Part shown: positions 7,928 to 16,266 of the stretch, in pieces
Numbering within the stretch: the first letter of the stretch is position 1
Layout of the letters: every line of letters begins with the position of its first letter
Assembly: GCA_030835005.1 (NCBI GenBank)
Contig: JAUQWT010000385.1
Coordinates: forward strand, 1 to 31,110
Direction of reading: 5' to 3'
DNA length: 31,110 nucleotides
Source of the DNA: Ignavibacteria bacterium
Lineage (GTDB): Bacteria > Bacteroidota > Ignavibacteria > Tepidaquicellales > OLB5
Program-made: the position numbers and the translations under genes
Notes under the pieces: generated by a model
The model's database searches: none
Told to the model about the DNA's origin: nothing
The model's input: only the letters and a program-made list of their open reading frames with translations

Positions 7928-9247
7928 TTAACTGACACGTTTAATATTAACGCCAAGTTTTCTAAGTTTGCTATCAATATTTTCATATCCCCTGTCAATA
8001 TAATGTATTCCATGAACAAGAGTCTCACCTTTTGCAAGTATTGCTGCAACAAGGTATGAAAATCCTGCCCTTATATCCGGAACAATGATTTCAGCCGATC
8101 TAAGAGGTGTCTTCCCTTTTATTACAGCACTATGATAATAATTTGTGCCGTTAAACCTGCACGGAGGACCAAGACAATCGTTAGTAAGTTCAATATTCGC
8201 ACCCATCTTATTCAGCTCTTTAACGTAGCCAAATCTGTTTTCATAGACAGTTTCGTGAATTGTTGAAATACCTTTGGATTGCGTCAGTAATATTGTCATC
8301 GGTGGCTGCCAGTCCGTCATGAATCCGGGATGTACATCTGTCTCTATATTTATTGGCTTCAAATCTCCCTTATAATAAAACCTTATACCATTCTTAAGCA
8401 CTTCATATCCTGCTCCTATAAGCCTGATAGTATTCAAAAAAGTAATCATATCCTTATGCTGGGCATCGTATATCAGAACTTCACCTTTTGAAGCAATTGC
8501 TGCGCATGCAAAAGAAGCTGCTTCTAACCTGTCCGGGATAACTCTGTGTTCGGCTCCGAACAATTTATCAACACCCGTAATGACAATTGTTCTATTTGTC
8601 TTAATATCAATAATCGCACCCATTTTCTGGAGAAGCATGATAAGGTCCATAATCTCCGGCTCAATAGCAGCGTTATAAATGGTTGTTTTCCCTAATGCAA
8701 GAGAAGCAGTTATGATGATATTCTCGGTTGCGCCAACAGAAGGGAATGGGAGAGTGATATCTGTTCCAACAAGTTTCTTGGCATTGAGCAGGAAGTGGTC
8801 TTTATGTTCCTTAATTGTCGCACCAAGCTTGATAAGAGCATCCAAATGAAAATTTATTGGTCTTGCCCCAATTTGATCTCCACCCGGTTTTGGTATCTTA
8901 GCCTCACCTACCCTCAGTAGCAGAGGTCCGGCAGTTAATACGCCAATCCTGTTAATTAATCCAAGTGAAGATGAAAACGATGTTTCGTGAATCTTTTTGG
9001 TCTGAACAATAAGTTCATTGTCACTGAACTTTCTGAAATGTGCACCAAGGGATTCAATTATTTTCCTAGTCACTAGAATTTCGCTGATACTTATTGGGCA
9101 ATTCGTAATGTTTACAGGTTCATCAGTAAGCAGAGATGCGATAATTAGCTTTGAAGCTGCATTCTTTGCACCGCTAATCTTTAGTGAGCCATGTAAAGGC
9201 TTTCCGCCTTTAACAAGGAACTTTGCTGATTTATCGATAATTGGCAT
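7928..9247 (-). CDS. murA: UDP-N-acetylglucosamine 1-carboxyvinyltransferase, Asp-type active site
   Basis: MurA transfers enolpyruvate from PEP to UDP-GlcNAc, the first committed step of peptidoglycan synthesis. The 439-residue length is typical. Seen are the KN pair in GAKNAA (Lys28, Asn29), GARP with Arg129, PSVGATEN, the catalytic TDWQ Asp, RAGF, and IDRGYENIDSKLRKLG at the C terminus. At the position of E. coli Cys115, the covalent PEP/fosfomycin target, the loop reads PGGDQIGARP with Asp124 (codon at 8876-8878). Asp occurs naturally here in mycobacterial, chlamydial and Borrelia MurA, where it keeps activity and gives fosfomycin insensitivity. The gene is the last of a leftward run, 18 bases after accA. 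An A-rich stretch, not a Shine-Dalgarno sequence, precedes the ATG. Confidence 0.95.
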   Translation of the reverse strand: MPIIDKSAKFLVKGGKPLHGSLKISGAKNAASKLIIASLLTDEPVNITNCPISISEILVTRKIIESLGAHFRKFSDNELIVQTKKIHETSFSSSLGLINRIGVLTAGPLLLRVGEAKIPKPGGDQIGARPINFHLDALIKLGATIKEHKDHFLLNAKKLVGTDITLPFPSVGATENIIITASLALGKTTIYNAAIEPEIMDLIMLLQKMGAIIDIKTNRTIVITGVDKLFGAEHRVIPDRLEAASFACAAIASKGEVLIYDAQHKDMITFLNTIRLIGAGYEVLKNGIRFYYKGDLKPINIETDVHPGFMTDWQPPMTILLTQSKGISTIHETVYENRFGYVKELNKMGANIELTNDCLGPPCRFNGTNYYHSAVIKGKTPLRSAEIIVPDIRAGFSYLVAAILAKGETLVHGIHYIDRGYENIDSKLRKLGVNIKRVS

Positions 9248-9265
9248 TTTGAGTAGTGGTTTGTT

Positions 9266-10216
9266 TTAACCTTCCCAGTAACCCATTGCACTATATTTTT
9301 TAGTGCGAAGGTCTAAGAACTTTTCCGGGTCAGTTTTTTCGAGATGTTTAAGCTCATCCAGAATTGCGAATTTCAAATTTTCTGCTGATTCTTTATGATT
9401 TCTGTGAGCCCCACCTTTTGGTTCCGGAACTATCCTGTCAACGATCTTATGCTCAATAAGGTCATTCGCAGTCAGCTGCAGAGCTTCTGCGGCTTGTTCT
9501 TTATAATCCCAGCTTCTGAAGAGTATGCTGGAGCATGATTCCGGAGAAATTACAGAATACCAACAGTATTCAAGCATCAAGATCCTGTCTCCAACGCCGA
9601 TGCCAAATGCACCGCCCGATGCTCCCTCACCAATAATACAAACAATAATGGGCACTTTTAGTCTGCTCATCTCCATTATGTTCCTGGCAATAGCTTCAGC
9701 TTGGCCCCTTTCCTCAGCTTCCATACCGGGGTTAGCGCCGGGAGTATCTATCAGCGTTACAATTGGCCGGTTAAATTTTTCGGCAAGCTTCATCAATCTT
9801 AGAGCTTTTCTATAACCTTCCGGATTCATCATGCCAAAATTCCTGTAAATGTTCGATTTGGTATCTCTTCCTTTTTGCTGCCCAATGACCATAATAGGCT
9901 TGCCATCCATTGCAGCGAATCCGCCAACAACTGCTTTATCATCTCCGAAACTTCTGTCACCATGCATTTCAATGAAGTTCTCAGTCATAAGGTATATATA
10001 ATCAAGGCTGTAAGGCCTTTCAGGATGCCTCGCAATTTGTACTATCTGCCATCTTGTCAGGTTTTTATACACTGAAGCACGCAATTCATTTACTTTTTTT
10101 TCAAGTTTACCAATCTCGTTGGAGATATCAAGACTATCGGAAAGGTTCCGCATTTCATCAATCTTGTTTTCGAGTTCAATAATTGGCTTTTCAAATTCCA
10201 GAATATATTTGCTCAT
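9266..10216 (-). CDS. accA: Acetyl-CoA carboxylase carboxyltransferase subunit alpha
   Basis: AccA, with AccD, moves the carboxyl group from carboxybiotin to acetyl-CoA to make malonyl-CoA for fatty acid synthesis. The 316 residues match the family length. An N-terminal helical part carries ARHPERPYSLDYI. The crotonase-like core shows EMHGDRSFGDD, IGQQKGRDT, LIDTPGANPGMEAEERGQ, and the oxyanion-forming GEGASGGAFGIGVGD. The C-terminal conserved SPESCSSILFRSWDYKEQAAE follows. accD is not in the window. The start ATG overlaps the stop of the upstream glycosyltransferase fusion gene by four bases (ATGA), which points to translational coupling with a glycan gene. Confidence 0.97.
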   Translation of the reverse strand: MSKYILEFEKPIIELENKIDEMRNLSDSLDISNEIGKLEKKVNELRASVYKNLTRWQIVQIARHPERPYSLDYIYLMTENFIEMHGDRSFGDDKAVVGGFAAMDGKPIMVIGQQKGRDTKSNIYRNFGMMNPEGYRKALRLMKLAEKFNRPIVTLIDTPGANPGMEAEERGQAEAIARNIMEMSRLKVPIIVCIIGEGASGGAFGIGVGDRILMLEYCWYSVISPESCSSILFRSWDYKEQAAEALQLTANDLIEHKIVDRIVPEPKGGAHRNHKESAENLKFAILDELKHLEKTDPEKFLDLRTKKYSAMGYWEG

Positions 10217-12213
10217 AAGTACTGCACATTCTTTCTAAATAAAAACAGTGAAATTGTCTTCAACAAAATTTCCAGATCAAGCGCCAGCGACTGGTTCTTA
10301 GCATAGTAATAATTGAAATATTCAACTTCTTCCTGCCCTAAATTCTTATAATAATTTATCTGAACAAGCCCGGTCAATCCTTTTTTCCCCAAGTACTGCT
10401 TACCAAATGCGCTCTTATCCCATGTTGCCCTGCCTACAAAACTAAACTTCCCTGAAATAACTGAAGGTATCATGGTCAACTTGTTGACGAACTTAGACCC
10501 TTTGCTGTCCTTCTTGACAAACAAATTAGCAAATAATCCTATAGGATAAACTAGAATCAGACAAATTAAACCAAAAGATAAATCGAATAATCGTTTAACA
10601 AATATATTGAATTTCTTATTGATATTATATTCAATTTGCATTAGATAAATATCATCAATTTTATCAATAGCAGATTTCCCAAGAATTATATCACTATCTC
10701 CTGAGAGAATCTTGAAATTAATATTATCTTTCCTCAGAGTCCACATCAAATCAAGTATTGCCTGATTAGTAAGCTCACCTTTTGCAAATATCACATTCTT
10801 AACTTTACTGGCAATAATAATATCACCCAGGTTATTCAGGTTTCCAATAAAGCCATTTCTGTGATGCTTATCTGCCGAAATATAACCAATGAATTCGTAT
10901 TCACTATCCACTCTTGTTTTCAATTTTGAAATAAATTTTTCAGTTTCCACATTTTTCCCTACAATCAGAGTCGGGGAAGTTCTGAAAATGCCTTTGCTTT
11001 TTGCATAACTAACAACTTTTGCTGCAAGTCTCCACAACATAATAAGAATAAAACCATTGAAAGCAGTTCTTAAAACCACAACTCTTGAGAAAGCATACTC
11101 ATTGAAGAAATAAGTAAAAGACGATATAATGAAAAATCCGATAAGTATTCCGTTTAAGGGTTTGATTAATGAATATCGATTTATTCGGCTGTAGCTTCCG
11201 CTTACAATAAGTGTAATAATCCATATTACTGTATATACAATAATAACAACTGTATATGCTTCCATGGGGAAGACTTCAAACCTCTGCCGAATAGCAATAA
11301 GCATACCAACAACTAAAGCAACCGCATCCAGAAATATCATAAAATAAGAAACGAAGAATCTCTTCAAATATGAGATAAAAGCCCGGTACGTGATAGAGAA
11401 CTTAATAAGTAGGTCCATTAGCCAGAACTTTGTCTTAAGATTTTTCTTCACAAAGATCTGCATCGCTCCGTAGAAATTGTTCACATAAGAAACGCTGCTT
11501 TTTTTTGTACTTTCTCCTTTGTAATGGATTATCGAAGTACCGGCAAAGTACATAATTTTATACCCTGCTTTTTTGATCTTAAAACACAAATCGAGATCCT
11601 CTCCGTACATAAAATAGTCTTCATCAAAACCTTTTACTTCATTAAAAATTTCCTTTTTGATGAACATAAAAGCTCCAACCAAAGCGTCAACTTCATATGT
11701 CTGGTCTTCATCAAGATATGTTAAGTTATATCTTCCAAATAGGCGGCTTTTGGGAAACAACCTGCTTAGTCCCAATATTCTGTAAACTGCGACCGAAGGA
11801 GTTGGATAACTTCTTCTGCATGCAAGATCAAGTTTTCCATTTGGCAATATAAGTTTACAAGTGACCGCACCCATTTTCGGATCAGATTCATAAAACTGCA
11901 TTGTCTTTTCTAATGTATCTTCCTGCAAAACGGTATCCGGATTCAAAATAAGCAAATACATGCCGGAGGCTTCTCTTACTCCAAGATTGTTAGCCTTTGC
12001 AAAACCCAGATTCACTGGGCTATCTATGATTTTTATATTTTCAAAATGGGCAAATTTGGATCTTATATAACCGACACTTCCATCATATGAATTGTTATCT
12101 ACAACTATTATTTCAATATCTAATTTCTTTGAAGCTGTCAATATAGAGCTAATACAATGCTCGAGCAGTTCTTTGACATTATAGTTAACAATTATTACTG
12201 AAATATCTTTCAA
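10213..12213 (-). CDS. GT2 glycosyltransferase fused to a degenerate polyprenyl sugar-phosphate transferase
   Basis: This 666-residue protein has two halves. Residues 1-260 are a complete GT2 domain of the rhamnosyltransferase (WbbL-like) type: VIIVNYN at 6-12, VVDNNS, the metal-site variant NPD (91-93), and GFDEDYFMYGEDLDLCF. Residues 285-410 form four or five membrane helices. About 415-535 resembles the nucleotide-binding-like middle domain of WbaP-family proteins. Residues 541-666 begin with the membrane anchor RLFDLSFG and end with KGLTGLVQI, both typical of bacterial sugar transferases. However, this last domain has about 126 residues against 187 in the intact homologue at 14061-15440. 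It lacks the SKGPVF..KFRTM block and the catalytic Asp-Glu dyad, and keeps only FSFVGRA in place of SIVGPRP. It is probably catalytically dead, leaving GT2 as the active part. The reading frame is open throughout. The ATGA overlap with accA and the 4-base gap to the preceding gene imply one transcript. Confidence 0.88.
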   Translation of the reverse strand: MKDISVIIVNYNVKELLEHCISSILTASKKLDIEIIVVDNNSYDGSVGYIRSKFAHFENIKIIDSPVNLGFAKANNLGVREASGMYLLILNPDTVLQEDTLEKTMQFYESDPKMGAVTCKLILPNGKLDLACRRSYPTPSVAVYRILGLSRLFPKSRLFGRYNLTYLDEDQTYEVDALVGAFMFIKKEIFNEVKGFDEDYFMYGEDLDLCFKIKKAGYKIMYFAGTSIIHYKGESTKKSSVSYVNNFYGAMQIFVKKNLKTKFWLMDLLIKFSITYRAFISYLKRFFVSYFMIFLDAVALVVGMLIAIRQRFEVFPMEAYTVVIIVYTVIWIITLIVSGSYSRINRYSLIKPLNGILIGFFIISSFTYFFNEYAFSRVVVLRTAFNGFILIMLWRLAAKVVSYAKSKGIFRTSPTLIVGKNVETEKFISKLKTRVDSEYEFIGYISADKHHRNGFIGNLNNLGDIIIASKVKNVIFAKGELTNQAILDLMWTLRKDNINFKILSGDSDIILGKSAIDKIDDIYLMQIEYNINKKFNIFVKRLFDLSFGLICLILVYPIGLFANLFVKKDSKGSKFVNKLTMIPSVISGKFSFVGRATWDKSAFGKQYLGKKGLTGLVQINYYKNLGQEEVEYFNYYYAKNQSLALDLEILLKTISLFLFRKNVQYL

Positions 12214-12217
12214 ATGC

Positions 12218-12937
12218 TTATAATTTATTGAAGATTGACATCAATTTAAGCTTCCACACCATAAACATTGCTTCGTAAACAATCTTCCTTGACATTTTCG
12301 AAACTCCGGCCCGCCTGTCAATGAAAACTATCGGGATTTCGATAAGCTTGAACCCTTTTTTCCACATTCTGAATTTCATTTCAATCTGGAAAGAATATCC
12401 GTTGGATTTTACTTCATCCAGTTTGATCTGTTTCAATGAAGAGACTCTATAACACATAAAGCCTGCAGTCACATCCTTAACAGGCAAGAAGGTTATCATT
12501 CTTGTATAATAGCTTGCCCCAATACTTATCATCAATCGACTTAACGGCCAGTTTACAACTGCAATACCTTCAATATACCTTGATCCTACCACAAGGTCAT
12601 ATTCTTTGATCTTATCCAGAAAAGAAGGTATTGCTTCAGGGTCGTGTGAGAAATCAGCATCCATTTCGAAAACGTAATCGTAATTATTCTCAATCGCGAA
12701 ATTGAATCCTCTTAAATAAGCAGTACCCAGTCCCATTTTATGGGGTCTTTCAATCATATGAACCCGAGGATTGTTAATACTTCTTACCAACAAATGAGTA
12801 TTATCTGTAGAATTGTCATCAATTACGAGAATCTCGATCGAAACCCCATGGTAATCAATGCGAAGCAGTTCGTTGATAATATTGAGAATATTATCAGCTT
12901 CGTTATAAGTCGGTATTATAATTAATGCTCTTTTCAA
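12218..12937 (-). CDS. Dolichol-phosphate-mannose-synthase-like GT2 glycosyltransferase
   Basis: These 239 residues form a GT-A fold close to DPM1-type polyprenol monophosphomannose synthases, which make a polyprenyl-phosphate sugar from a nucleotide sugar. Seen are IIIPTYNEADNI at 7-18, LVIDDNSTDNT, KMGLGTAYLRGF at 67-78, the metal-binding DAD at 93-95 within EMDADFSHDP, LVVGSRY, and a conserved RRAGVSKMS near the C terminus. It has no C-terminal membrane helices, as in the short DPM1 form. The sugar (mannose, glucose or other) cannot be read from the sequence. It sits between the aminotransferase gene (6-base gap) and the GT2 fusion gene (4-base gap). Confidence 0.88.
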   Translation of the reverse strand: MKRALIIIPTYNEADNILNIINELLRIDYHGVSIEILVIDDNSTDNTHLLVRSINNPRVHMIERPHKMGLGTAYLRGFNFAIENNYDYVFEMDADFSHDPEAIPSFLDKIKEYDLVVGSRYIEGIAVVNWPLSRLMISIGASYYTRMITFLPVKDVTAGFMCYRVSSLKQIKLDEVKSNGYSFQIEMKFRMWKKGFKLIEIPIVFIDRRAGVSKMSRKIVYEAMFMVWKLKLMSIFNKL

Positions 12938-12943
12938 TTCATA

Positions 12944-14053
12944 CTATAATCTATTATTAAATTGGATTACCTTTTCACTAATAAAATCGATCTGCTCATC
13001 CGTTAGTTCCGTATGCATAGGCAATGATATTATGTCTTTAGCTATCTCTTCGGTTACAGGAAAGTCTCCGGATTTATAATCATATTTATAGGCATGCTGT
13101 AAATGAAGCGGCACTGGATAATAGATCATTGATGGAATTCCGTTAGATTTGAGAAATTCCTGCATCTTATCCCTATTTTTTACCCTGATCGAATACTGAT
13201 GAAAAATGTGTTTTACTCCGGGCATAACATAAGGGGTTTCTACATATCCTTCAAACCTTTTGTTATACTTTTGAGCTGCAACTAAACGGGCATCACAATA
13301 TTCATCCAAGTACCTTAATTTTACATTAAGTATAGCTGCCTGTATAGAATCTAATCTGCTATTAACACCTAGAATTTCATGATAATATCTTTTTCGTGAG
13401 CCGTGTGATGTAATCATTCTGATCTTTGAGGCCAATTCTTCATCATTTGTGGTCAGCATGCCTCCATCCCCAAACGCTCCAAGGTTCTTGCTGGGATAAA
13501 AGCTAATACAGCCGATATCACCTATAGTACTTACGCTCTTACCACCGTAGAGAGCGCCCATAGCCTGAGCGGCATCTTCGATCACTATCAAGTTATTGGC
13601 CCTGGCAAAATCCATTATTCTATCCATTTCTGCAGGTTGACCGTACAAATGAACAGGCATAATACCTTTTGTTTTTGAGGTAATTTTCTCTTCAATTTTG
13701 TTTACGTCAATATTGTACGTTTTGGAGTCAATATCTGCATATACAGGCTTAGCGCCAAGCAGGGCAATTGTTTCTGTTGTAGCTACAAAAGTGAATGGTG
13801 TGGTTATGATCTCATCACCCGGTTTGACACCAATAGCCATCATAGCAATTTGAAGTGCATCAGTACCTGAAGCGCAACCTATTGCGTGATTGCACCCAAG
13901 ATATTTCTCAACATTTGCTTCAAACTCGCGAACTGTCGGTCCCTGAATAAATTGAGAGGATTCTATGACCTCAGTTACTGCAGAATCAATCTCGCTCTTG
14001 ATTTTCAGATACTGAGTTCTTGTATCAACCATTTGAATCTGTTTAATGCTCAT
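12944..14053 (-). CDS. DegT/DnrJ/EryC1/StrS-family sugar-nucleotide aminotransferase, WbpE-like
   Basis: This 369-residue PLP enzyme aminates a keto-sugar nucleotide. It has SGTDALQIAM for phosphate binding, FTFVATTETIALLGAKPV, VIEDAAQAMGA with Asp160 contacting the pyridine nitrogen, and the Schiff-base Lys189 in FYPSKNLGAFGDGG, then VNSRLDSIQAAIL. The N terminus (VDTRTQYLKIKSEID and FIQGPTVREFE) resembles WbpE/WlbC, which aminate C3 of UDP-2-acetamido-3-keto-glucuronate, more than WecE or ArnB. The substrate call is an inference. A Gfo/Idh oxidoreductase that could make the 3-keto substrate is at 29258-30274. It follows the sugar-phosphate transferase gene by 7 bases. Confidence 0.92.
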   Translation of the reverse strand: MSIKQIQMVDTRTQYLKIKSEIDSAVTEVIESSQFIQGPTVREFEANVEKYLGCNHAIGCASGTDALQIAMMAIGVKPGDEIITTPFTFVATTETIALLGAKPVYADIDSKTYNIDVNKIEEKITSKTKGIMPVHLYGQPAEMDRIMDFARANNLIVIEDAAQAMGALYGGKSVSTIGDIGCISFYPSKNLGAFGDGGMLTTNDEELASKIRMITSHGSRKRYYHEILGVNSRLDSIQAAILNVKLRYLDEYCDARLVAAQKYNKRFEGYVETPYVMPGVKHIFHQYSIRVKNRDKMQEFLKSNGIPSMIYYPVPLHLQHAYKYDYKSGDFPVTEEIAKDIISLPMHTELTDEQIDFISEKVIQFNNRL

Positions 14054-14060
14054 ATAATAA

Positions 14061-15440
14061 TTAATGACCTTTCATAAAGACAATTACTAAAAATGTGTTA
14101 ACCATTATTTTAAAATCAAGCTTTAATGACATGTTTTCAATATAATAGAAATCATATTTAAGTTTTTCTCTCACGTCATCCAAACTTGAATCGTATTTAT
14201 GCTTTATCTGTGCCCAGCCTGTAATCCCTGGTTTTATGCTCAGTCTTTTGTAATAATAAGAAATCTCGCTACTAAGGATATCAACAAAAAAAGGTCTTTC
14301 AGGTCTTGGGCCCACAATACTCATTTCATTTTTCAAAACGTTGTATAACTGAGGGACTTCGTCAAGATATACTCTTCTTATCAGTCTGCCAATCCATGTT
14401 ATTCTCGAATCATTTTCACCTGCCCATTCAGGTCCATACTCTTCTGCATTATTATACATTGTTCTGAATTTATACATTCTGAAAAGTTTTCCATTTCTTC
14501 CCACTCTTTCCTGAACATAAAACACTGGCCCTTTTGATGTTGATTTGATCAAAATTCCTGAGATCAGAATAACAGGAAGCAACAATATTAACAATATGAC
14601 AGAAAGTTGAATATCGAGCAATCTTTTAAACAGCTTAGAACCATATGGCATTATCTCCGGCATCACTTCAATCAACGGCACTCCGTACAATTGATTTGTT
14701 CTTGCAAGTCCGCTTACGATTTCATATGTATCGGGAAGAATTTTCAGATTTACAATTCCGGGTGGACAATACCTGATAATTTCGAACAATTTGCTTCTTT
14801 CAGAATCCTCAAGAGCAATTAGGACTTCAGATATGTCCAAGTCTGATATGATTTTATGCAAATCATCTAAACTCCCAAGTAGATTCTTATTAGAGTTACC
14901 CGGTGTAACTGAAACAAAACCTGTATTCTTGTAACCTAACTGCGGGAATTTCTTAATAAGAGTCTCAAGTTCAATTCCACGATTGCCTGCTCCAACAATG
15001 ACCGAATTTCTCAATCCTATGCCTTTTTCCAGCAGATTCATCTGGAAAGAACGGATCAATACTCTTCCGGCTCCTACACAGACTATCATCAATCCCCAAT
15101 AGATCAGTATAAGAAATCGTGATATCGCCTGTGAATTTGAGATTGCGTCATCAAGAAATATAATAAAGAACAAAATAAAGCATCCAAGTGTCACCGATTT
15201 TACAACTGAAGAAAACTCATCGAATCTTGATCTTACAAACCAATGCTGGTACAGACCAGAAAAAGAAAAAATAATCAGCCAATACAAGTAAATTGCTCCA
15301 AGTGGGATTAAGAATGAAGTTGGTGACATATAAGGTATCCAACCTGATTCAATTCTAATTACATAATAAACAGTCCATGCAATGTTAATTGTCAGGAAAT
15401 CTGAAAATAATAGAATTATACGTTCCTTAATTGTGGACAA
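14061..15440 (-). CDS. Polyprenyl-phosphate sugar-phosphate transferase (initiating transferase, WbaP/WcaJ type)
   Basis: This 459-residue membrane protein should start the glycan repeat by moving a sugar-1-phosphate from its nucleotide to undecaprenyl phosphate. Four or five hydrophobic segments (about 10-125) are followed by a nucleotide-binding-like middle domain with SVIVGAGNRG near 146, and the catalytic domain from about 273. There the membrane anchor RLLDIQL leads to SKGPVFYVQERVGRNG, KFRTM at 324-328, the catalytic Asp360-Glu361 dyad in YLDEVPQLYNVL, SIVGPRPERP, and KPGITGWAQI. All residues expected of an active enzyme are present. The first sugar cannot be told from the sequence. It is the only complete initiating transferase in the window and the contrast case for the shrunken domain at 10213-10593. 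Confidence 0.94.
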   Translation of the reverse strand: MSTIKERIILLFSDFLTINIAWTVYYVIRIESGWIPYMSPTSFLIPLGAIYLYWLIIFSFSGLYQHWFVRSRFDEFSSVVKSVTLGCFILFFIIFLDDAISNSQAISRFLILIYWGLMIVCVGAGRVLIRSFQMNLLEKGIGLRNSVIVGAGNRGIELETLIKKFPQLGYKNTGFVSVTPGNSNKNLLGSLDDLHKIISDLDISEVLIALEDSERSKLFEIIRYCPPGIVNLKILPDTYEIVSGLARTNQLYGVPLIEVMPEIMPYGSKLFKRLLDIQLSVILLILLLPVILISGILIKSTSKGPVFYVQERVGRNGKLFRMYKFRTMYNNAEEYGPEWAGENDSRITWIGRLIRRVYLDEVPQLYNVLKNEMSIVGPRPERPFFVDILSSEISYYYKRLSIKPGITGWAQIKHKYDSSLDDVREKLKYDFYYIENMSLKLDFKIMVNTFLVIVFMKGH

Positions 15441-15452
15441 TTTTCAGACTGC

Positions 15453-16262
15453 TTATTTTCTTGCGAAAAACAAAATCCTTTTATTCTTAATGCTTTCTCC
15501 GGGTTTAACTACTGTAAAAACGGATGATAACCTTGAAAGTTTCTTCATAATGTCGTAACAAACATTTATGAATCTAACAAGCACAGTTTTATTTTTTATC
15601 TTATTAATCTTCTTAAACGCATACATTTCGTGAAATTCATCTGACTCAGGCATTCTGTTGGCGCCTCTCTTAATACCATACATTTTATCCGAAATATTTT
15701 GCAGCATTATATACATTTTAGAAAATACCTTATACGGAAAAGTCAGTCCTTGAACAATAGATATTTCAAAATCCTTAAAACCGGATTTCACAAGCTTTTC
15801 AGTGAACTCATTAACAGACTCTAATTGATTGTGTCCGTGATCATCAAGGTTTGGAAACGTAATGCTAACTTTGCCACCCGTCTGCAGCATGGAATAAATA
15901 TTATCCAGCATTACCTGTGGATCTTCGACATGCTCGTAGACATCAGATGAAAATATTATAGTAAATTTATTCTTAAGTGCCGAAATATCATCTTTACAAA
16001 TATCGATATTTCTAAATATTATCTTATCCGTAAAAGTATTAAGCAGGTCGATAGTCTCTTTTGAGATATCAAACCCGTATATTTCTTTTGGAGCGTAATC
16101 AAGAAGGCTGAAACAGTGATTCCCAAGTCCACAGCCAATGTCAAGAATAACATCATCACTTCCAACTTTTGTGCCGTTATTCATCAAATTTCTAAGCACC
16201 ATTTCAGAAAACCAAACAGAATGATAATTTACAGGCGGATAGTAGTATTTCCTTAATAGCAT
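15453..16262 (-). CDS. Class I SAM-dependent methyltransferase
   Basis: This 269-residue protein has a methyltransferase_11-like core. SAM motif I is DIGCGLG at 41-47, an acidic end of strand 2 lies in GFDIS, and the central DVYEHV (motif typical of UbiE/COQ5-like enzymes) is followed by GGKVSITFPN. The C-terminal 80 residues are basic and of unknown fold. The acceptor is unknown; in this setting it may methylate a sugar or cap a glycan. It lies 4 bases after a GT2 gene and 12 bases before the initiating transferase gene. Confidence 0.85.
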   Translation of the reverse strand: MLLRKYYYPPVNYHSVWFSEMVLRNLMNNGTKVGSDDVILDIGCGLGNHCFSLLDYAPKEIYGFDISKETIDLLNTFTDKIIFRNIDICKDDISALKNKFTIIFSSDVYEHVEDPQVMLDNIYSMLQTGGKVSITFPNLDDHGHNQLESVNEFTEKLVKSGFKDFEISIVQGLTFPYKVFSKMYIMLQNISDKMYGIKRGANRMPESDEFHEMYAFKKINKIKNKTVLVRFINVCYDIMKKLSRLSSVFTVVKPGESIKNKRILFFARK

Positions 16263-16266
16263 AATT

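Noticed and set aside
7889..7932. Inverted repeat GTTAAGT/ACTTAAC between the convergent membrane-protein and murA genes
   Set aside because: Only 7 bases with a 30-base loop, and each arm contains a stop codon that explains the TAA/TTA match. Not a convincing terminator.
10213..12213. Possible frameshift or two separate genes in the GT2-transferase fusion
   Set aside because: The frame is open across all 666 codons, the middle membrane and nucleotide-binding-like regions join the two ends in the usual order, and no lost block appears in another frame.
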